From the NCBI GenBank assembly GCA_026770585.1, contig MU646322.1, positions 501,341 through 541,529 on the forward strand: 40,189 nucleotides of DNA. Direction: 5' to 3'. The position numbers and the translations under genes were made by a program. Below, piece after piece: positions 18,383-26,824 of the stretch. How positions within the stretch are numbered: position 1 is the stretch's first letter; the number at the start of each line of letters is the position of its first letter. Under the pieces are notes generated by a model. That model had not been told where the DNA came from. It ran no database searches and saw only the letters and a list, made by a program, of their open reading frames with translations. The DNA comes from Baffinella frigidus (Eukaryota > Cryptophyceae > Cryptomonadales > Baffinellaceae).

Positions 18383-18515
18383 ACATAATTTATAAACTTG
18401 GTTCAATGAAACTTATTACACAGAACGGTCTTTATTTGCAATATTAAAGCAAACGTGTAGTAATTTTGATTGAAACCAAGTTTGTAAATTTCAAGTGTTT
18501 CCATATGAGGTCCCA
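18383..18515. mobile_element. MITE family L, copy 1
   Basis: CCCAAGAGACAT flanks both sides. Inner inverted AATTTATAAACTTGGTTCAA / TTGAAACCAAGTTTGTAAATT. The centre (CACAGAACGGTCTTTATTTG...AAACGTGTAGTAATTTT) matches 39289-39435. Confidence 0.85.
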
Positions 18516-18649
18516 AGAGACATGGCACCAGAAAGAGGGCAATTCCCCTTCCACAAGGTGCAAACCTCCCACCCACCCTCACGGAAAGACCAAACTATCG
18601 AGTTTTTGGAGCCATTTTTACCTTGGCAGGTGTCGGATTCCGACTCCTT

Positions 18650-18806
18650 CCGCTGCCGAGCGAGAACAGGGCACACTTTTAAAGGGTTTGAACCCCCTTT
18701 AAAATTGTGACCTGAATCCTGCAGGAAATGGACTTTTAAAATGAAAAAGCCAGGTCCAGATTCTGGACCTGGCTTTTAAAAACGTTCTTCTTTCGCTCGA
18801 CAGCGG
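18650..18806. mobile_element. MITE family K, copy 2
   Basis: CCGCTGCCGAGCGAGAAC left, TTCGCTCGACAGCGG right; AAGCCAGGTCCAGATTCTGG, then ACCTGGCTTTT, palindromic centre. Confidence 0.85.
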
Positions 18807-18852
18807 TCAGGGCGATACGAAAGATTGAAGTTCGAGGGTTTGAACGGACTGT

Positions 18853-19033
18853 CCACACGAGGCTATCCATGCGAACAGATTCATAAGTTAATTATTGGAT
18901 TATTGCCCAGGAAACACGCCAAAAGTCAGCATTTGATCACGTTTCCGTACGGACATCCGTACGGAAACGTGATCATTTCCCCACAAATTTTGAAATGTTC
19001 TTTTATTCTGTTCGCATGGATAGCCTCGTGTGG
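18853..19033. mobile_element. MITE family E, copy 2
   Basis: Nearly identical to 7631-7811, including the TTTCCGTACGGACATCCGTA palindromic centre, implying recent activity. Confidence 0.93.
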
Positions 19034-19093
19034 GTGGGGGTTGGTGGTCAGGTGCGAGAACGTCAAAACACCTAGCTCTGTCCCACTTAGATG

Positions 19094-19203
19094 TGGGCTC
19101 GCCGTTATTTCGCCCCCCCCCGAAATTTCACAGGTGAATTTCATGGGGGGCGAGTAACAATTCACCCGTGAAATTTCGGGGGGGGCGAAATAATGGCGAG
19201 CCC
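19094..19203. mobile_element. Palindromic MITE, GGGCTCGCCRTTATTTCGCC
   Basis: GGGCTCGCCGTTATTTCGCC with CCGAAATTTCAC left, perfect or near-perfect inverse right. It ends eight bases from the donor of the exon at 19212-19331, so it sits at the very start of that intron. Confidence 0.9.
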
Positions 19204-19211
19204 AAATTTAC

Positions 19212-19331
19212 CTCTGTGCGAAGAAACGATTGGCCCATCCAGTCGCGCCACCACTTGTCCCATGGCGCCGGCAAGGCCCCGAGGGAGCGTTTGTTCCGTG
19301 TTTTGACGAACGCGTCCCAGCCCCCCCACTT
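19212..19331 (-). CDS. Trp-rich exon, 40 codons
   Basis: Minus strand: acceptor CCTGTCCGCAG, exactly 40 codons in phase 0, and a strong donor GAG|GTAAAT. The product contains KWGGWDAFVKTRNKRSLG and ALPAPWDKWWRDWMGQSFL. This composition, the ideal donor and the length divisible by three support a real exon. I do not recognise the family. The exon start and its acceptor are present twice more upstream in the transcript (19466-19498 and 19599-19637) as truncated copies. Confidence 0.6.
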
Positions 19332-19465
19332 CTGCGGACAGGCCCATCTCACACAACGTATTTTTAAAAGGGGTTTCTCTAAAGTCAACTTTCCCACAAA
19401 ACCGTCAACTTAATGTTTTAATAAGTAATAGTCAACAATAAGTTGACGCTTTTATGGGGGAGTTG

Positions 19466-19637
19466 ACGCGTCCCAGCCCCCCCACTTCTGCCGGCAGGCA
19501 CAGTTGTGAGCCTGGTGGAACGAATCTCATACGGGAACACTTATAATTTATAAACACAGTTGTGAGCCTCAGTCGGACAGGTGACGAGCCTCGGTGGTTG
19601 ACGAACGCGTCCCAGCCCCCCCACTTCTGCGGACAGG
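19466..19637 (-). pseudogene. Two truncated copies of the 19212-19331 exon start
   Basis: GACGCGTCCCAGCCCCCCCA followed by CTTCTGC recurs at 19464-19490 and 19601-19629, each with the acceptor side (CGGCAGG or GGACAGG). Each keeps about 22-28 bases of exon and the AG, then diverges. Family L-like AACACTTATAATTTATAAAC lies between them at about 19538. Confidence 0.75.
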
Positions 19638-19688
19638 AACAGGGGGAAAAGCAAGATTCATCAAGCAGTAAACACGACGTTGTTCGTT

Positions 19689-19861
19689 AGAGCGCTGTGC
19701 AGAGAAGTTGGCCACGGGAAATAATGGAAAATTGAGAAATTGGAGCCATTTTGTCGACGTTTGAGAAATTTAGTACCATGAATTTCTCAAAAGTGGACAA
19801 AATGGCTCCAGTTTTCCCTTTTTCCCATTTTCCGGTGGCCATCTTCTCTGCACAGCGCTCT
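19689..19861. mobile_element. MITE with AGAGCGCTGTGCAGAGAAG TIRs
   Basis: AGAGCGCTGTGCAGAGAAGT, GGCCAC and GGAAAA form the left arm, all inverted on the right. The inner palindrome is TTGAGAAATT...AATTTCTCAA. Confidence 0.9.
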
Positions 19862-19907
19862 CACGAGGAGGCCGAGACGCGAGAGCTCTAGCAGCCCTTT
19901 CCACCCT

Positions 19908-20046
19908 CCACTTAGCAGCCACCGGGGGCTTCACGGACACAGTCCATCTAAACTATTTGTACTAGAATCTTATCCTTTCGCATTGGATTCTAACCGAATT
20001 TCCCCCGGATATCCGGGGGGGAAGGAACTCGGCCGCTGCTAAGTGG
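19908..20046. mobile_element. MITE family D copy
   Basis: CCACTTAGCAGCCACCGGGG left, GCTGCTAAGTGG right, CCCCCGGATATCCGGGGG inside. Confidence 0.92.
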
Positions 20047-20106
20047 ACGGGGTTGTTTGGGGAATGGAGCGCGGGAATGCCATGTCAACACCGCCCCGCG
20101 TGATTA

Positions 20107-20190
20107 TCTTTGTATACATTGTATACTTGGTGATATATGACTCTGGGTAGGTGACTCTCTAGAGCATCATTCTGCTCTCGCGTGTCGCCT
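20107..20190 (-). repeat. Dispersed repeat S, reverse copy
   Basis: Contains GTATACTTGGTGATATATGA and CTCGCGTGTCGCCTCCC. The reverse complement matches 23106-23212 and 39160-39252. Confidence 0.75.
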
Positions 20191-20444
20191 CCCTGAGTCT
20201 ATCACTGGAATATCGTAAGCTGTACCCGGAAAGCCGAGAAGAAAGAAGACAAAGTATGCAGAGATTGCGTCGTACTGCACTTTAATCTCGGACCACACCA
20301 GATTATGGCCCGCTATCTTAGGCTTCCACGCTTAAGATAAGGGTGGATATGCGATCTTGGGCATAAAATCAAGTCTTAGATGAGTGTATGTATGGCCAGA
20401 TTATGGTGTGTTTCTAGATGAACTTTGAAGGGGAATGGCATCTG

Positions 20445-20570
20445 CCACGCCAGAGGGCTCGAAACATCCACTTTTGACATCTTTCAGGGGAAATCCCTTG
20501 AATACTGAAGTTAACGACGTGAAATCTGACGTGGATAAGGCGTCGGTTTCCCTCGAGCCCTCTGGCGTGG
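20445..20570. mobile_element. MITE family W, copy 2
   Basis: CCACGCCAGAGGGCTCGAAA left and CTCGAGCCCTCTGGCGTGG right. Confidence 0.9.
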
Positions 20571-20639
20571 TGGGAACCTCGGCGGTGGCTACGAAGATGT
20601 CGACTGCGGCGAAAAACCGTACTGTCTTGTTTTTGGGAG

Positions 20640-20724
20640 TTTTCGCTTGGTTGCGGTGACTGCTCGTTTGTGCCAGCCCAGCGTGTTCGAGAAGCGCGAA
20701 GTCCGCTTCATCCAGCAGAAACAC
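20640..20724 (-). CDS. Exon with Walker-B-like VFLLDEAD motif
   Basis: Minus strand: an acceptor at the end of a long CT tract (CTCTCTTCAG) opens a frame reading VFLLDEADFALLEHAGLAQ. Four hydrophobic residues followed by D-E-A-D is the Walker B signature of P-loop ATPases or helicases; the following A-L-L-E fits an AAA+ type as well as a DEAD-type enzyme, and I cannot choose. Walker A is not in the window; it would lie upstream, beyond the microsatellite and gap. The donor is not resolved: the frame stays open into a family W MITE. Confidence 0.5.
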
Positions 20725-20726
20725 CT

Positions 20727-20769
20727 GAAGAGAGAGAGGGAGAGAGGGAGAGAGAGAGAGGGATAGAGA

Positions 20770-20821
<52 letters not shown>
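20727..20821. repeat. (GA)n microsatellite at gap edge
   Basis: GAGAGG and pure GA units run into the N gap. On the minus strand this is the pyrimidine tract of the Walker-B exon acceptor. Confidence 0.95.
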
Positions 20822-21051
20822 NNNNNNNNNNNNNNNNNNNNNNNNNNNNNNNNNNNNNNNNNNNNNNNNNNNNNNNNNNNNNNNNNNNNNNNNNNNNNNN
20901 NNNNNNNNNNNNNNNNNNNNNNNNNNNNNNNNNNNNNNNNNNNNNNNNNNNNNNNNNNNNNNNNNNNNNNNNNNNNNNNNNNNNNNNNNNNNNNNNNNNN
21001 NNNNNNNNNNNNNNNNNNNNNNNNNNNNNNNNNNNNNNNNNNNNNNNNNNN
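20822..21051. other. Assembly gap (230 N)
   Basis: Run of N adjoining a microsatellite. Confidence 1.
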
Positions 21052-21182
21052 ACACCCTTGCAGAATAGCCCGAAAACGGGCTATTCTTCCAAAAGTTGAC
21101 CTCGCGGCAGTGAGGAGTTGACTTTTGCGATTGACCACCCTCAGGTCTAGCGTAGACCGTCGCGCCAGCAACTCGCCGATTT

Positions 21183-21336
21183 CATCAGGGAACATGTTTA
21201 ATTTAAAAGAAAATGGCCCATCAAACCGGGTTCTTGTCCTAATCAAATTTACTTAGGGCCCTAATTAACCTTCGTCCAACTCCTATGAACAAACAGGGAT
21301 CCGTTTTCTTTCAAATTAAACATGTCCCCGGATTAG
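21183..21336. mobile_element. MITE family N, copy 2
   Basis: AGGGAACATGTTTAATTTAA left; ATTAAACATGTCCCCGGATT right; about nine in ten bases match 1664-1817 by eye. Confidence 0.9.
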
Positions 21337-21392
21337 ATTGATTCAATCCGGTGTCGGGTCAAAAGACGCCAGTCTGGTCAAACACCTGTGTC

Positions 21393-21509
21393 AGCCCTGA
21401 GAAGTGAACCAAATCGAGCGATCGCAAAAGTTGATTTCCCCTGGGTGGTAAATCCTGAGGATTTTGCCCACACGTCTCCATATCGCGATTCGGTTCACTT
21501 CTGAGGGCT
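21393..21509. mobile_element. MITE family O, copy 1
   Basis: AGCCCTGAGAAGTGAACCAA left, TTCGGTTCACTTCTGAGGGCT right; GTTGATTTCCCCTG inside, as in 30861-30993. Confidence 0.8.
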
Positions 21510-21579
21510 GGTGGAAGTGTCAACCGAGGCCAGCGCGTGCACCCACCGTCGCGCCAGCAACCCGCCGATTGGTTTTGGG

Positions 21580-21604
21580 GGGCTAGGGTTTAGGGTTTAG
21601 GGAT
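21580..21604. repeat. Short TTTAGGG array
   Basis: GGGTTTAGGGTTTAGGG, 13 bases after the stop codon side of the coiled-coil exon. Confidence 0.8.
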
Positions 21605-21616
21605 TCGCCAAAGCCC

Positions 21617-21981
21617 TCAACCACAGGAGCCAGTCGTGGTCCCGTCATGGCTGCATACTTCTTTGGCGTCGACGTCGCTCACGGTCGAGTTGAGACTCCG
21701 CTCCTTCTGCTCCAGCTGCCGCCTCTTCTGCGCCCGCTCCTCCTGCCCCTCCTGCTCCAGCTTTTCCTGCCGCTGCTGCTCCAGCTTTTCCTGGCGCTCC
21801 TTCAATAGCTTTCCCTGCCTCTGCTTGAACCGCGCTCCCTCCGTTGCTGATCCCCATTCGTTGCTGCTGCTCCTGGGCTGCGAGGCATCCTCCTCCGTGG
21901 CGTGTTCCACAACCTGTTGCTGTCTCCGCTCCTCGTCGTTCATGGTCGACAGCTTGCGAGCCTCAACTCCAGCCAGATCCT
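21617..21981 (-). CDS. C-terminal exon, Glu/Gln/Arg-rich coiled coil
   Basis: Minus strand: the pyrimidine tract TTTTTTTTGTCGCCAG forms a textbook acceptor at 21982/21981. The frame then reads DLAGVEARKLSTMNDEERRQ and continues with repeated units KLLKERQEKLEQQRQEKLEQ, ending KEVCSHDGTTTGSCG and a TGA stop at 21617. The repeated (R/Q)EKLEQ heptad-like pattern predicts a coiled coil of about 45 residues. Codon third positions are G/C-rich. A second possible start is the ATG at 21943. The family is not recognisable from low-complexity sequence; the opposite-strand frame (Ser/Cys-rich) is its shadow. Confidence 0.5.
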
Positions 21982-22174
21982 GGCGACAAAAAAAACTCAA
22001 AAAACCCGTCGGATACAGGAAAGATCTGGAGAGGGTCTCCTTTTCCCTTCCAGATCTGGAGGCGGGATCCAGAGGGGAACGCACCACGCGCGTGACAGGT
22101 ACGTTGAGCACCCCCGGCAGCGCGACCGAACAGCGGTGTCCTCAGGTGAGTGAACCTTGAGAAAGGACCTCTGT

Positions 22175-22617
22175 GTTTAAGAGCTTCAATCACGAATACC
22201 CCACAAGGTGAGAGGGGTTGTGTGGGGGTGTGAGATGAGACAGATGTCAAACCAAACGCATGTAGAGGTTTCCCCCAATGTACGGAAGTCAGCGAGCGAG
22301 AGAGTGAGAGAGGTGGATGTGTAAGGGTTTCCCCTAGGTTACACAGTGGGGGGAGGAGATCGGGGATTTTGAAAATCCCTACCTCAAGGACCTAAAGGTG
22401 TTAACGCTTGTCTCAGTGATTTTCTGTTGTTGTTCCTGACGCTTGGATTGCCCTGAATTTCGCTGACTTCCGTACGTTAATCCCAACAATACCACATTCA
22501 TCTCCTTTCATCTTTGTCAATCTTTGGTGGCCATCTTTGGTGTCTAACTGATCTCACCTCACACCCCTACACAACCACTCTCACCTTGTGGGGTATTCGT
22601 GATTGAAGCTCTTAAAC
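22175..22617. mobile_element. Foldback element, two nested inverted repeats
   Basis: Outer arms of about 72 bases: GTTTAAGAGCTTCAATCACG with CCCCACAAGGTGAGAG (22175-22247), inverted at 22546-22617. Inner pair ACGGAAGTCAGCGA (about 22281) and CGCTGACTTCCGT (about 22461). No coding content. Confidence 0.88.
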
Positions 22618-22650
22618 TTCAACCATGGGATACCATGAGCCTCATTAAGG

Positions 22651-23450
22651 CTGACTTGGGTTCGGTGCGTGTGCGAGTGCGATCCTATTTTGGAATAGCT
22701 AAAGGACAAACACCCCAAGAGAGCCACCCTGTATCCCTTCCTCACGAGCCTCTGCACTGGAGAGCGAAACGCGATCCGAAAGCAAAAATGCTTTCTCTGT
22801 AGTCCTTTCTACGGAAGGGCGTGTCGTTGGCATATGTTGGGATAAATTAAAACCTAAAGGACCTAAAGGAACTCTACCTGACTTGGGTTCGGTGCGTGTA
22901 AGTGAGCATGGGAGCGATGTCTTATACCTTCACCCACCCCAAGAGAACCACCCTGTATCCCCTCTTCACGAGCCTCTGCACTGGAGAGCGAAACGCGATC
23001 CGAGAGCAAAAATGCTTTCTCTGCAGTCCTTTCTACGGAAGGGCGTGTCGTTGGGCTGTGTTGGGAGAAATTAAAACCTAAAGGACCTAAATGACCTGGA
23101 CCACTGCCTCGTGTTGCCTCGGGGGAGGCGACACGAGACAAGAAGATGTCGAAAGGTCACCTACCCAGAGTCGTATATCACCAAGTATACAACGTATACT
23201 AAGATAAAATACCCCTGATTTGCACCGGGCGTATCTCGAGCAATGGCTCCAATTTTGGGGCGTTTCATGTCCTACTTGGAAGCAATCAAACACCCCAAGA
23301 GAACCGCCCTGTATCCCCTCTACACGAGCCTCTGCACTGGAGAGCTAAACGCGATCCGAAAGCAAAAATGCTTTCTCTGCAGTCCTTTCTACGGAAGGGC
23401 GTATTGTTGGCGTATGTTGGGAGCATTTAAAACCTCAAGGACCTAGAGGA
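22651..23450 (+). repeat. Three-copy tandem repeat of about 230 bp
   Basis: Units at 22651-22878, 22879-23093 and a partial one at about 23285-23450. Each holds CACCCCAAGAG-RCC-CCTGTATCCC, CTCTGCACTGGAGAGC, and AAAAATGCTTTCTCTG. The third is separated by a copy of repeat S. No gene recognised. Confidence 0.85.
23106..23212 (+). repeat. Dispersed repeat S, copy 2
   Basis: GAGGCGACACGAGACAAGAAG to GTATATCACCAAGTATACAA; inserted between units two and three of the tandem repeat. Confidence 0.75.
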
Positions 23451-23571
23451 TTTGCCGAATCATGGTGAAGGACCTAAGGATCGTGTGTGGGTAGAGCGAG
23501 TCTCTCATTAGTTGACACCTTTTTGGGGTCGAAAAACTTTCAAACCTCCAAACTCTTTAGTCAACTTACCT

Positions 23572-23611
23572 GAAATTTACCACAACGAAATTTATGCTGT
23601 GGTAAATTTCA
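23572..23611. repeat. Palindrome TGAAATTTACCACA
   Basis: TGAAATTTACCACA / TGTGGTAAATTTCA, a short hairpin-forming sequence 20 bases before a coding-like stretch. Confidence 0.85.
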
Positions 23612-23775
23612 AAAATGCTTTCACACCCTTCCCTCGAAACACATGGGCGGTCATTGACAACCCCAGTGAACCAGCCCTATCCAACATCATTCGGAAATGC
23701 CGGACTTCAGCGGAACACAACATCGCCGTCATGCTCATCATCGGTGACTCTCTTCCAGACACGCCCCATCCGTGA
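23612..23775 (+). CDS. Coding-like fragment, NTWAVIDNPSEPALSNI
   Basis: The open frame reads NTWAVIDNPSEPALSNIIRK, then AEHNIAVMLIIGDSLPDTP, and stops. The order x-V-x-D-N-P-S followed by a helix and a hydrophobic strand (IAVMLIIG) is reminiscent of the motif IV region of N6-adenine methyltransferase-like proteins, but the usual second proline and aromatic residue are missing, so I do not assign it. Its last 30 bases are the left arm of an inverted repeat (23743-23912), whose right arm reads the same GDSLPDTP outward on the other strand. No splice site defined. Confidence 0.3.
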
Positions 23776-23912
23776 ACTGTGCGATATGGCAGGACACAAG
23801 GTGCTAGGGACAGAAAGGGGGCGGAGATGTTTGGGAGTTTTCTTTTGATGTGGGATGATTTGTTTAAGAATTTGGGGCAGTCACGGAGGGGCGTGTCTGG
23901 AAGAGAGTCACC
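23743..23912. repeat. Inverted repeat, GGTGACTCTCTTCCAGACACG
   Basis: GGTGACTCTCTTCCAGACAC and GCCCC left, inverse right (GGGGCGTGTCTGGAAGAGAGTCACC). 120-base loop without recognisable content. Confidence 0.88.
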
Positions 23913-24084
23913 GACCAAAACACTTTTTTAAAAACCTGTTCGGGTACAGGAAAGATCTGGAGAGGGTCAGCGAGCAATCGACTGATCCAATTGGGGCAAA
24001 TGACTGATCGGGTGTTTCTGACCCTTGACCAACATCTGGTCGTTGATGTGTAACCTGAACAAGCGAAGGTTCAACCTTTACCTC

Positions 24085-24135
24085 AAACCATAAACCCCAA
24101 AATCCTGAACCCTGAAATCCAAACCCTAGACACTC
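24085..24135. repeat. Degenerate CCCTAAA-like array
   Basis: CATAAACCCCAAAATCCTGA, CCCTGAAATCC and AAACCCTAG units. Confidence 0.7.
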
Positions 24136-24226
24136 AACACAAGATTTAATCAACCCTCTGGTACTAAATTAAGAAAACGAGGGGCCCAAATCCGGTCTGT
24201 GTTCTTAAGTTCTGGTTTCTTATCTC

Positions 24227-24394
24227 TTATGTGGCCAGTAGGCTCATACGCCCTACGGTAGGGCCCTAGGACCTTCATAGGGCGACTTAGGGTGAATATT
24301 CACCGTACATGTATGGGCACTTAAAAGGGATAGCCCAGATACCCCTGTAGGGGCCTAGGGGGGGGGAGGCTGTCTTATGAGTGAGGTACCCCTG
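24227..24394. mobile_element. Rearranged element with a family A right half
   Basis: 24343-24394 carries CCTAGGGGGGGGG, TCTTATGAGTGAGGTACCCC and TG then TA, the family A right half. The left part has GGCTCATACGCCCTACGGTA, as in family G. Confidence 0.65.
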
Positions 24395-25030
24395 TACAGG
24401 GCCCGCGGGTTCGCTGCCCTCAGGAGCCCTTGTGATTCTCAAGGCTCATAGACTATTGTGTCAAGACATGCGTTAAGGTCCCGCCTGACTAGCATGCCCT
24501 GAACCTCAGCTGCTAAGCCTGCTTGCGTCCAAAGGAGGAGGAGTGCTGCGACGCACACGCAAGCTGGGCAGCGCTTCTGGTTTAGTCAGGATTCGCCGCG
24601 CAAGCGCACAGCTGTCAGTCCTCCCCTGCATGGCCACGCCCTAAGGCGGTGAAGTGCTAGACGCACACGTGGCTAGCAGGAGAGGGCATCAAGCATCAGC
24701 GCACAACCCACCGAACTGTTCGCGAAGCGCGGTGGGGATGAGCGAAGTTAAAAGACCAGGGGCTGATGTTTCGGCTTTGTACTCAACATGGGAGGAGCTG
24801 GCGTGCCAGTCCTCCCTTGGACTGAAGGTTGGGGAATCCCGTGTCGGACCCCCCACTTTTCCCTTGAGCCGGAACCGAAACGGTTCCTGCTCCTAAAAAA
24901 ACTCCCCGAATTCGGCAGTTTGGATTCGGACTTAAGAATTCCGACAACTTAAGAATTCCGGGCAGACCACACTAAATTGCACAAGCAATCTGCGGGGTTG
25001 GAGCCCCTAAGGCTGTAGGAGTAGTCCTAG
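24395..25030. other. No gene recognised
   Basis: Begins with CAGGGCCCGCGGGTTCGCTGCC, then CTCAGGAGC, shared with the outer part of repeat R (28943-28975). CAGTCCTCCC occurs twice. A hairpin-like TTAAGAATTCCG pair lies around 24932-24960. Confidence 0.4.
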
Positions 25031-25312
25031 CCACACAGCGGGCTACGTAGGGATTTTCTGGACAGATTCTAACCCACATCGGGCAGGATATCTGTAGGAG
25101 CAGGCTACGTCCCTACGGATGGCCTACAGGGGTACCTCGCTCATAAGAAACGCCCACCCCCCTAGGACCACCATAGGGCCCTACGCATAGGCCTACTGTA
25201 GGGTCCTAGGAGGAGGCGCTTTCTTAGGAGCGAGGTACCCCTGTACCGTACGGTCCTATGGATTATCCACTCATGGGTTCTTCAGAAAATCCCGTTGTAG
25301 TCCGCTGCGTGT
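25031..25312. mobile_element. MITE family C split by a family A insertion
   Basis: Left end CCACACAGCGGGCTACGTAGG at 25031, right end GTTGTAGTCCGCTGCGTG ending at 25312. The two halves are separated by the complete family A element at 25127-25243. Confidence 0.8.
25127..25243. mobile_element. MITE family A, nested in family C
   Basis: CAGGGGTACCTCGCTCATAAG to CGAGGTACCCCTG with TA on both sides. Confidence 0.94.
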
Positions 25313-25322
25313 TCGGACCCTA

Positions 25323-25444
25323 CAGGGGTACCTCGCTCATAAGAAACCGCCCCCCCCCAGGAACCTAGTAGGGCTGTGCCTAGGGTCCTACATGTATGGT
25401 GGTCCTAGGGGGTGGGGCGGTTTCTTATGAGCGAGGTGCCCCTG
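25323..25444. mobile_element. MITE family A copy
   Basis: Full TIRs with TA on both sides; the centre has an ACATGTA insertion. Confidence 0.94.
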
Positions 25445-25599
25445 TACTGTAGGGCGGTGCGTGGTTATATCCGCGATCCCTGGCACGTCTTTGGGTTCTT
25501 CATGTCAAAGCCACCCCGCAGACCCCTAGATCTAGCGACGAAGCCCCTCGATCTAGTAACTGGGCAGATATCCCGCCGCTCCCCCAGACTTCGCCCCCC

Positions 25600-25662
25600 C
25601 AGCAGGTGTGCGCCGTCCTAAATTCCCGCCCTGCGAGAATTTAGGACGGCTCACACAGGCCT
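25600..25662. mobile_element. Short palindromic element
   Basis: CAGGTGTGCGCCGTCCTAAA and TTC, inverted as GAATTTAGGACGGC and CACACAGGCCTG. About 63 bases. Confidence 0.7.
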
Positions 25663-25732
25663 GCGAAATCCCAGCAGCAGCGTCCGCCCTGCACTGTTAT
25701 CCAGCCCCCCCCCGTGTTGTCCGTGTCCGCGC

Positions 25733-26572
25733 TTACAGCGCCGCGAACGCGGCGTTGTTGTAGATGCTGGTTTGGGGTGTGCGGTTTAGGGTTCAGGGTT
25801 CAGGGTTTAGGGTTTAGGGTGTAGGGTTTAGGGTTTAGGGTGTAGGGTTTAGGGTGTAGGGTTTGGGGCTTCGAGATTAGGGTTTAAACATGGCCGCGTT
25901 GGCGTCGGCGCCCGGGATGGTTTGGGGTTTGGGGTTTGGGGGTTTGGGGTTTGGGGTTTGGGGTGTAGGGTGTAGGGTGTATGGTGTAGGGATTAGAGTG
26001 CAGGGCTTAGGAATGCCACAAGCTAATGCCAGCGGACCCCATAGCCTACGACAGGAACCCCCCCTCCTCCTACGACGTTTAAAACAACAAGGTCTTTATG
26101 AGTTGTAGGAGGGGGGCTCCTACCGTAGGCAATCCGTAGGCTCTAAGTACCTCGCTGGCGCTAGCTTTTCGCGTGATTAGGGTTCAAACCTGGTCGCGTC
26201 GGCGTCGGCGCCCGGGATGGTGGCCGCCGCGCCGGTGGAGTAACCCCTGGTTTCGGGTTTCGGGTTTAGGTTTCGGGTTTCGGTCTAGGGTTTAGGGTTT
26301 AGGGTTTAGGGTTTGGCGGTGTGGGGTTTCGGTTTAGGGTTTAGGGTTTAGGGTTCACAATCCAAGTTTGGTACGCCGTTTCGGGTGTAGGATTTTTACT
26401 GGGAGATGGGCGCGTATGTGGAGGCCGGGAAGGTCCAGCCCGCGGAGCAGGGCGCGCCAGCGCCCGAATCGCCGCCGCGGCACGAGTGCATGTCCATCAC
26501 GTTGAAGTCGGTCGCGCCATCCATGGCGTCCAGCCCCGCCGAGGAGAGGTAGGCGCCGTAGGCCGGGTCCAT
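25733..26572 (-). CDS. Small conserved protein, gene M (unrecognised family), three exons
   Basis: Minus-strand exons 26400-26572, 26190-26246, 25733-25766 (173 + 57 + 34 bases) give 87 residues and a TAA stop. The ATG sits in an ideal context (CTCGCCATGG). The product begins MDPAYGAYLSSAGLDAMDGA and contains DMHSCRGGDSGAGA-PCSAGW, SQGYSTG and SIYNNAAF. Two cysteines, acidic N-half, no signal peptide or membrane segment. The paralog at 27463-30646 matches at 57 of the first 80 residues by hand count, without gaps. Donors are CCA|GTAAAA and ACCAG|GTTTGA; both acceptors are AAACCAG at the end of telomere-like sequence. Intron 1 (153 bases) is almost entirely telomere-like repeats; intron 2 (423 bases) also holds a family I MITE. 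Function unknown. Confidence 0.8.
25767..26010. repeat. Telomere-like arrays in gene M intron 2
   Basis: GGTTTAGGGTTCAGGG, TGTAGGG and TTTGGGG units at 25767-25880 and 25919-26010, split by a duplicate exon edge. The array supplies the acceptor CCCCAAACCAG of exon 3. Confidence 0.92.
25885..25921 (-). pseudogene. Truncated duplicate of gene M exon 2 end
   Basis: Minus strand CCATCCCGGGCGCCGACGCC, then AACGCGGCCATGTTTAAACC, copies the last ~35 bases of exon 2 and the start of intron 2. The donor CAG|GTTTGA has become CAT GTTTAA and is lost. A telomere-like array and a family I MITE separate it from the functional exon. Confidence 0.8.
26011..26176. mobile_element. MITE family I, inside gene M intron 2
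   Basis: GAATGCCACAAGCTAATGCC left and CGCTGGCGCTAGCTTTTCGC right; core GACGTTTAAAACAACAAGG. Confidence 0.9.
26248..26398. repeat. Telomere-like array forming gene M intron 1
   Basis: TTTCGGG and TTTAGGG units from 26250 to about 26356. The intron is little more than this array plus 40 bases. Confidence 0.9.
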
Positions 26573-26611
26573 GGCGAGAGACTGCGCAGCAGCGGGCGGT
26601 TCAGGGAGAAA

Positions 26612-26662
26612 GTGATGGGGAGGGAGAGGGAGAGGGAGAGGGAGAGGGGAGAGGGATAGCGG
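26612..26662. repeat. (GGGAGA)n microsatellite
   Basis: GGGAGAGGGAGAGG units, in the 5' flank of gene M. Confidence 0.92.
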
Positions 26663-26824
26663 GAGACGTTGTAACCATCTGGAGGGCTGCTGGGGGTTCG
26701 ACGCAGCGGTCTGGAGTATGCGTGCCGTTCCGACCCACACGCGCAACGCCAGGGCTGGGGTTTCTCTGGGAATTGCTGCGGTTTGGCGTCCTCGCGATCA
26801 AGGAGTGCAACGAAAAGTGCGAGG

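Noticed and set aside
21636-22160. 174-residue Ser/Cys-rich plus-strand frame
   Set aside because: Shadow of the Glu/Gln/Arg-rich minus-strand exon, which has a strong acceptor and a coherent coiled-coil composition.
26396-26400. Stop codon of gene M at 26396 giving a 58-residue protein
   Set aside because: Possible as an unspliced form, but the GT at 26399 joins in frame to an exon that continues the alignment with gene P (SQGYSTG), so splicing is the better model.
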